Assembly (NCBI GenBank): GCA_963696075.1
Contig: CAVOJD010000003.1
Location: 1-14,862, forward strand
DNA from: CAJQQK01 sp963696075
Lineage (GTDB): Bacteria > Pseudomonadota > Alphaproteobacteria > Rhizobiales > Hyphomicrobiaceae
DNA length: 14,862 nucleotides
Direction: 5' to 3'
Every line of letters begins with the position of its first letter. Position 1 is the first letter of the stretch. This document shows, piece by piece, positions 14,330 through 14,862 of the stretch. The translations under genes and the position numbers were made by a program. Under the pieces are notes generated by a model that was not told the origin of the DNA, did no database searches, and worked only from the letters and a program-made list of their open reading frames with translations.

Positions 14330-14862
14330 GACCTGTACGTCCTCGGGGCGGAGCGAATGGGAATACCAGACCGCGACTCGTCTTTCGACCAAATGCCGGG
14401 CGGCACGGGATCATGATTAACTATCACCAAGCGAATCTGAAAGCCAAGGGCCGCTCCTAACATCCTGCCTGCAGAGTAAATGGTCCCGGATGGCAGATTC
14501 TGAGGGCGAGTAGGGGGTGCCTCGCATGGAATGCCGACGCCCCTCGTTTTGGATGTCTGAGCCGCTCGGTGGGCAGTAAACGTTCGACTGAGAAATACGC
14601 GTCGGCTTTCGATGCAGGTTCAGCCGAACGGACCGGTACTTGCGATGCAGGCCACACCGCCTTCTTCATCCATCCTACATTCCCATCATGACTCGATGAC
14701 GCACTGCCATGCTTGTGGGTGAAGAGTGGGGGGAGGTGAACGGTGTCGTTCTGGACACTACGAGCCCCAGTGCCTCCGAGATATGGATGCGCGCCCAGCG
14801 CCTTCTGCCATTCTCATGCTTCCCAGTATGGCGTTGGCCGGGATGCAGGGATTGTATCTGTG
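14330..14862. other. Window end without a supported gene
   Basis: About 530 bp. A minus-strand frame at 14457-14669 (70 codons) and a plus-strand frame opening at 14709 and running off the end (51 codons, with a purine-rich GGGGGGAGG inside it) were looked at; neither resembles a known protein. A gene beginning beyond the window cannot be excluded. Confidence 0.45.

Noticed and set aside
14457..14669. A 70-codon minus-strand frame starting MKKAVWPASQ
   Set aside because: No family resemblance and a weak start region; not enough to call a gene.
1..14862. CRISPR array, toxin-antitoxin pair, restriction-modification or known defence cassette
   Set aside because: No regularly spaced repeats and no proteins of these kinds were found on either strand.

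Overview
The window looks like an accessory or eroding stretch of an alphaproteobacterial chromosome, most likely Hyphomicrobiales and probably Bradyrhizobium-like (Nitrobacteraceae). This is inference from gene content and moderately GC-rich coding DNA: a BA14K-like protein, a DUF992 protein, a DUF2092 protein and a class III cyclase/TolB-like/TPR protein are all typical of that group. No rRNA, tRNA, CRISPR array or replication origin was seen.

Layout. 1-949: a Crp/Fnr-type regulator on the minus strand. 950-2517: about 1.6 kb without a convincing gene, holding two copies of a short dispersed repeat and one palindrome. 2518-4151 (minus): a likely two-gene unit, a DUF992 exported protein followed by an OmpA-family periplasmic/outer-membrane protein. 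4112-4525 (minus): what looks like the C-terminal remnant of a patatin-like phospholipase. 4526-5752: another 1.2 kb desert with the best copy of the dispersed repeat. 5753-6208 (plus): an unrecognised exported protein. 6426-7510 (minus): a Cys-rich exported protein with a GLG1-like Cys pattern, and an Arg/Gly-rich BA14K-like protein with a FixK/FNR-like box upstream. 7511-8379: mostly non-coding, with another repeat copy. 8380-10263 (plus): the class III adenylate cyclase. 10288-11105 (minus): the 5' half of an IS1380-family transposase, cut off about 25 bp after the cyclase stop. 11238-11942 (plus): a solo serine resolvase with res-like dyads in front. 12280-13074 (minus): a short-chain dehydrogenase. 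13622-14329 (minus): a DUF2092 exported protein. The rest is non-coding as far as can be seen.

How it fits together. Only about 55-60% of the window is convincing coding sequence. It contains a truncated IS, a solo resolvase, a gene remnant and several degenerate repeat copies, so it reads as a turnover zone rather than one coherent operon. The one theme is the cell envelope: six predicted exported proteins (OmpA-family, DUF992, 5753-6208, Cys-rich, BA14K, DUF2092), with two potential signalling genes (Crp/Fnr-type regulator and adenylate cyclase). Nothing here compels calling a new multi-gene system. The observations most worth a second look are the dispersed repeat family, the FixK/FNR-like box ahead of the BA14K gene, the res-like region of the resolvase and the small Cys-rich protein.
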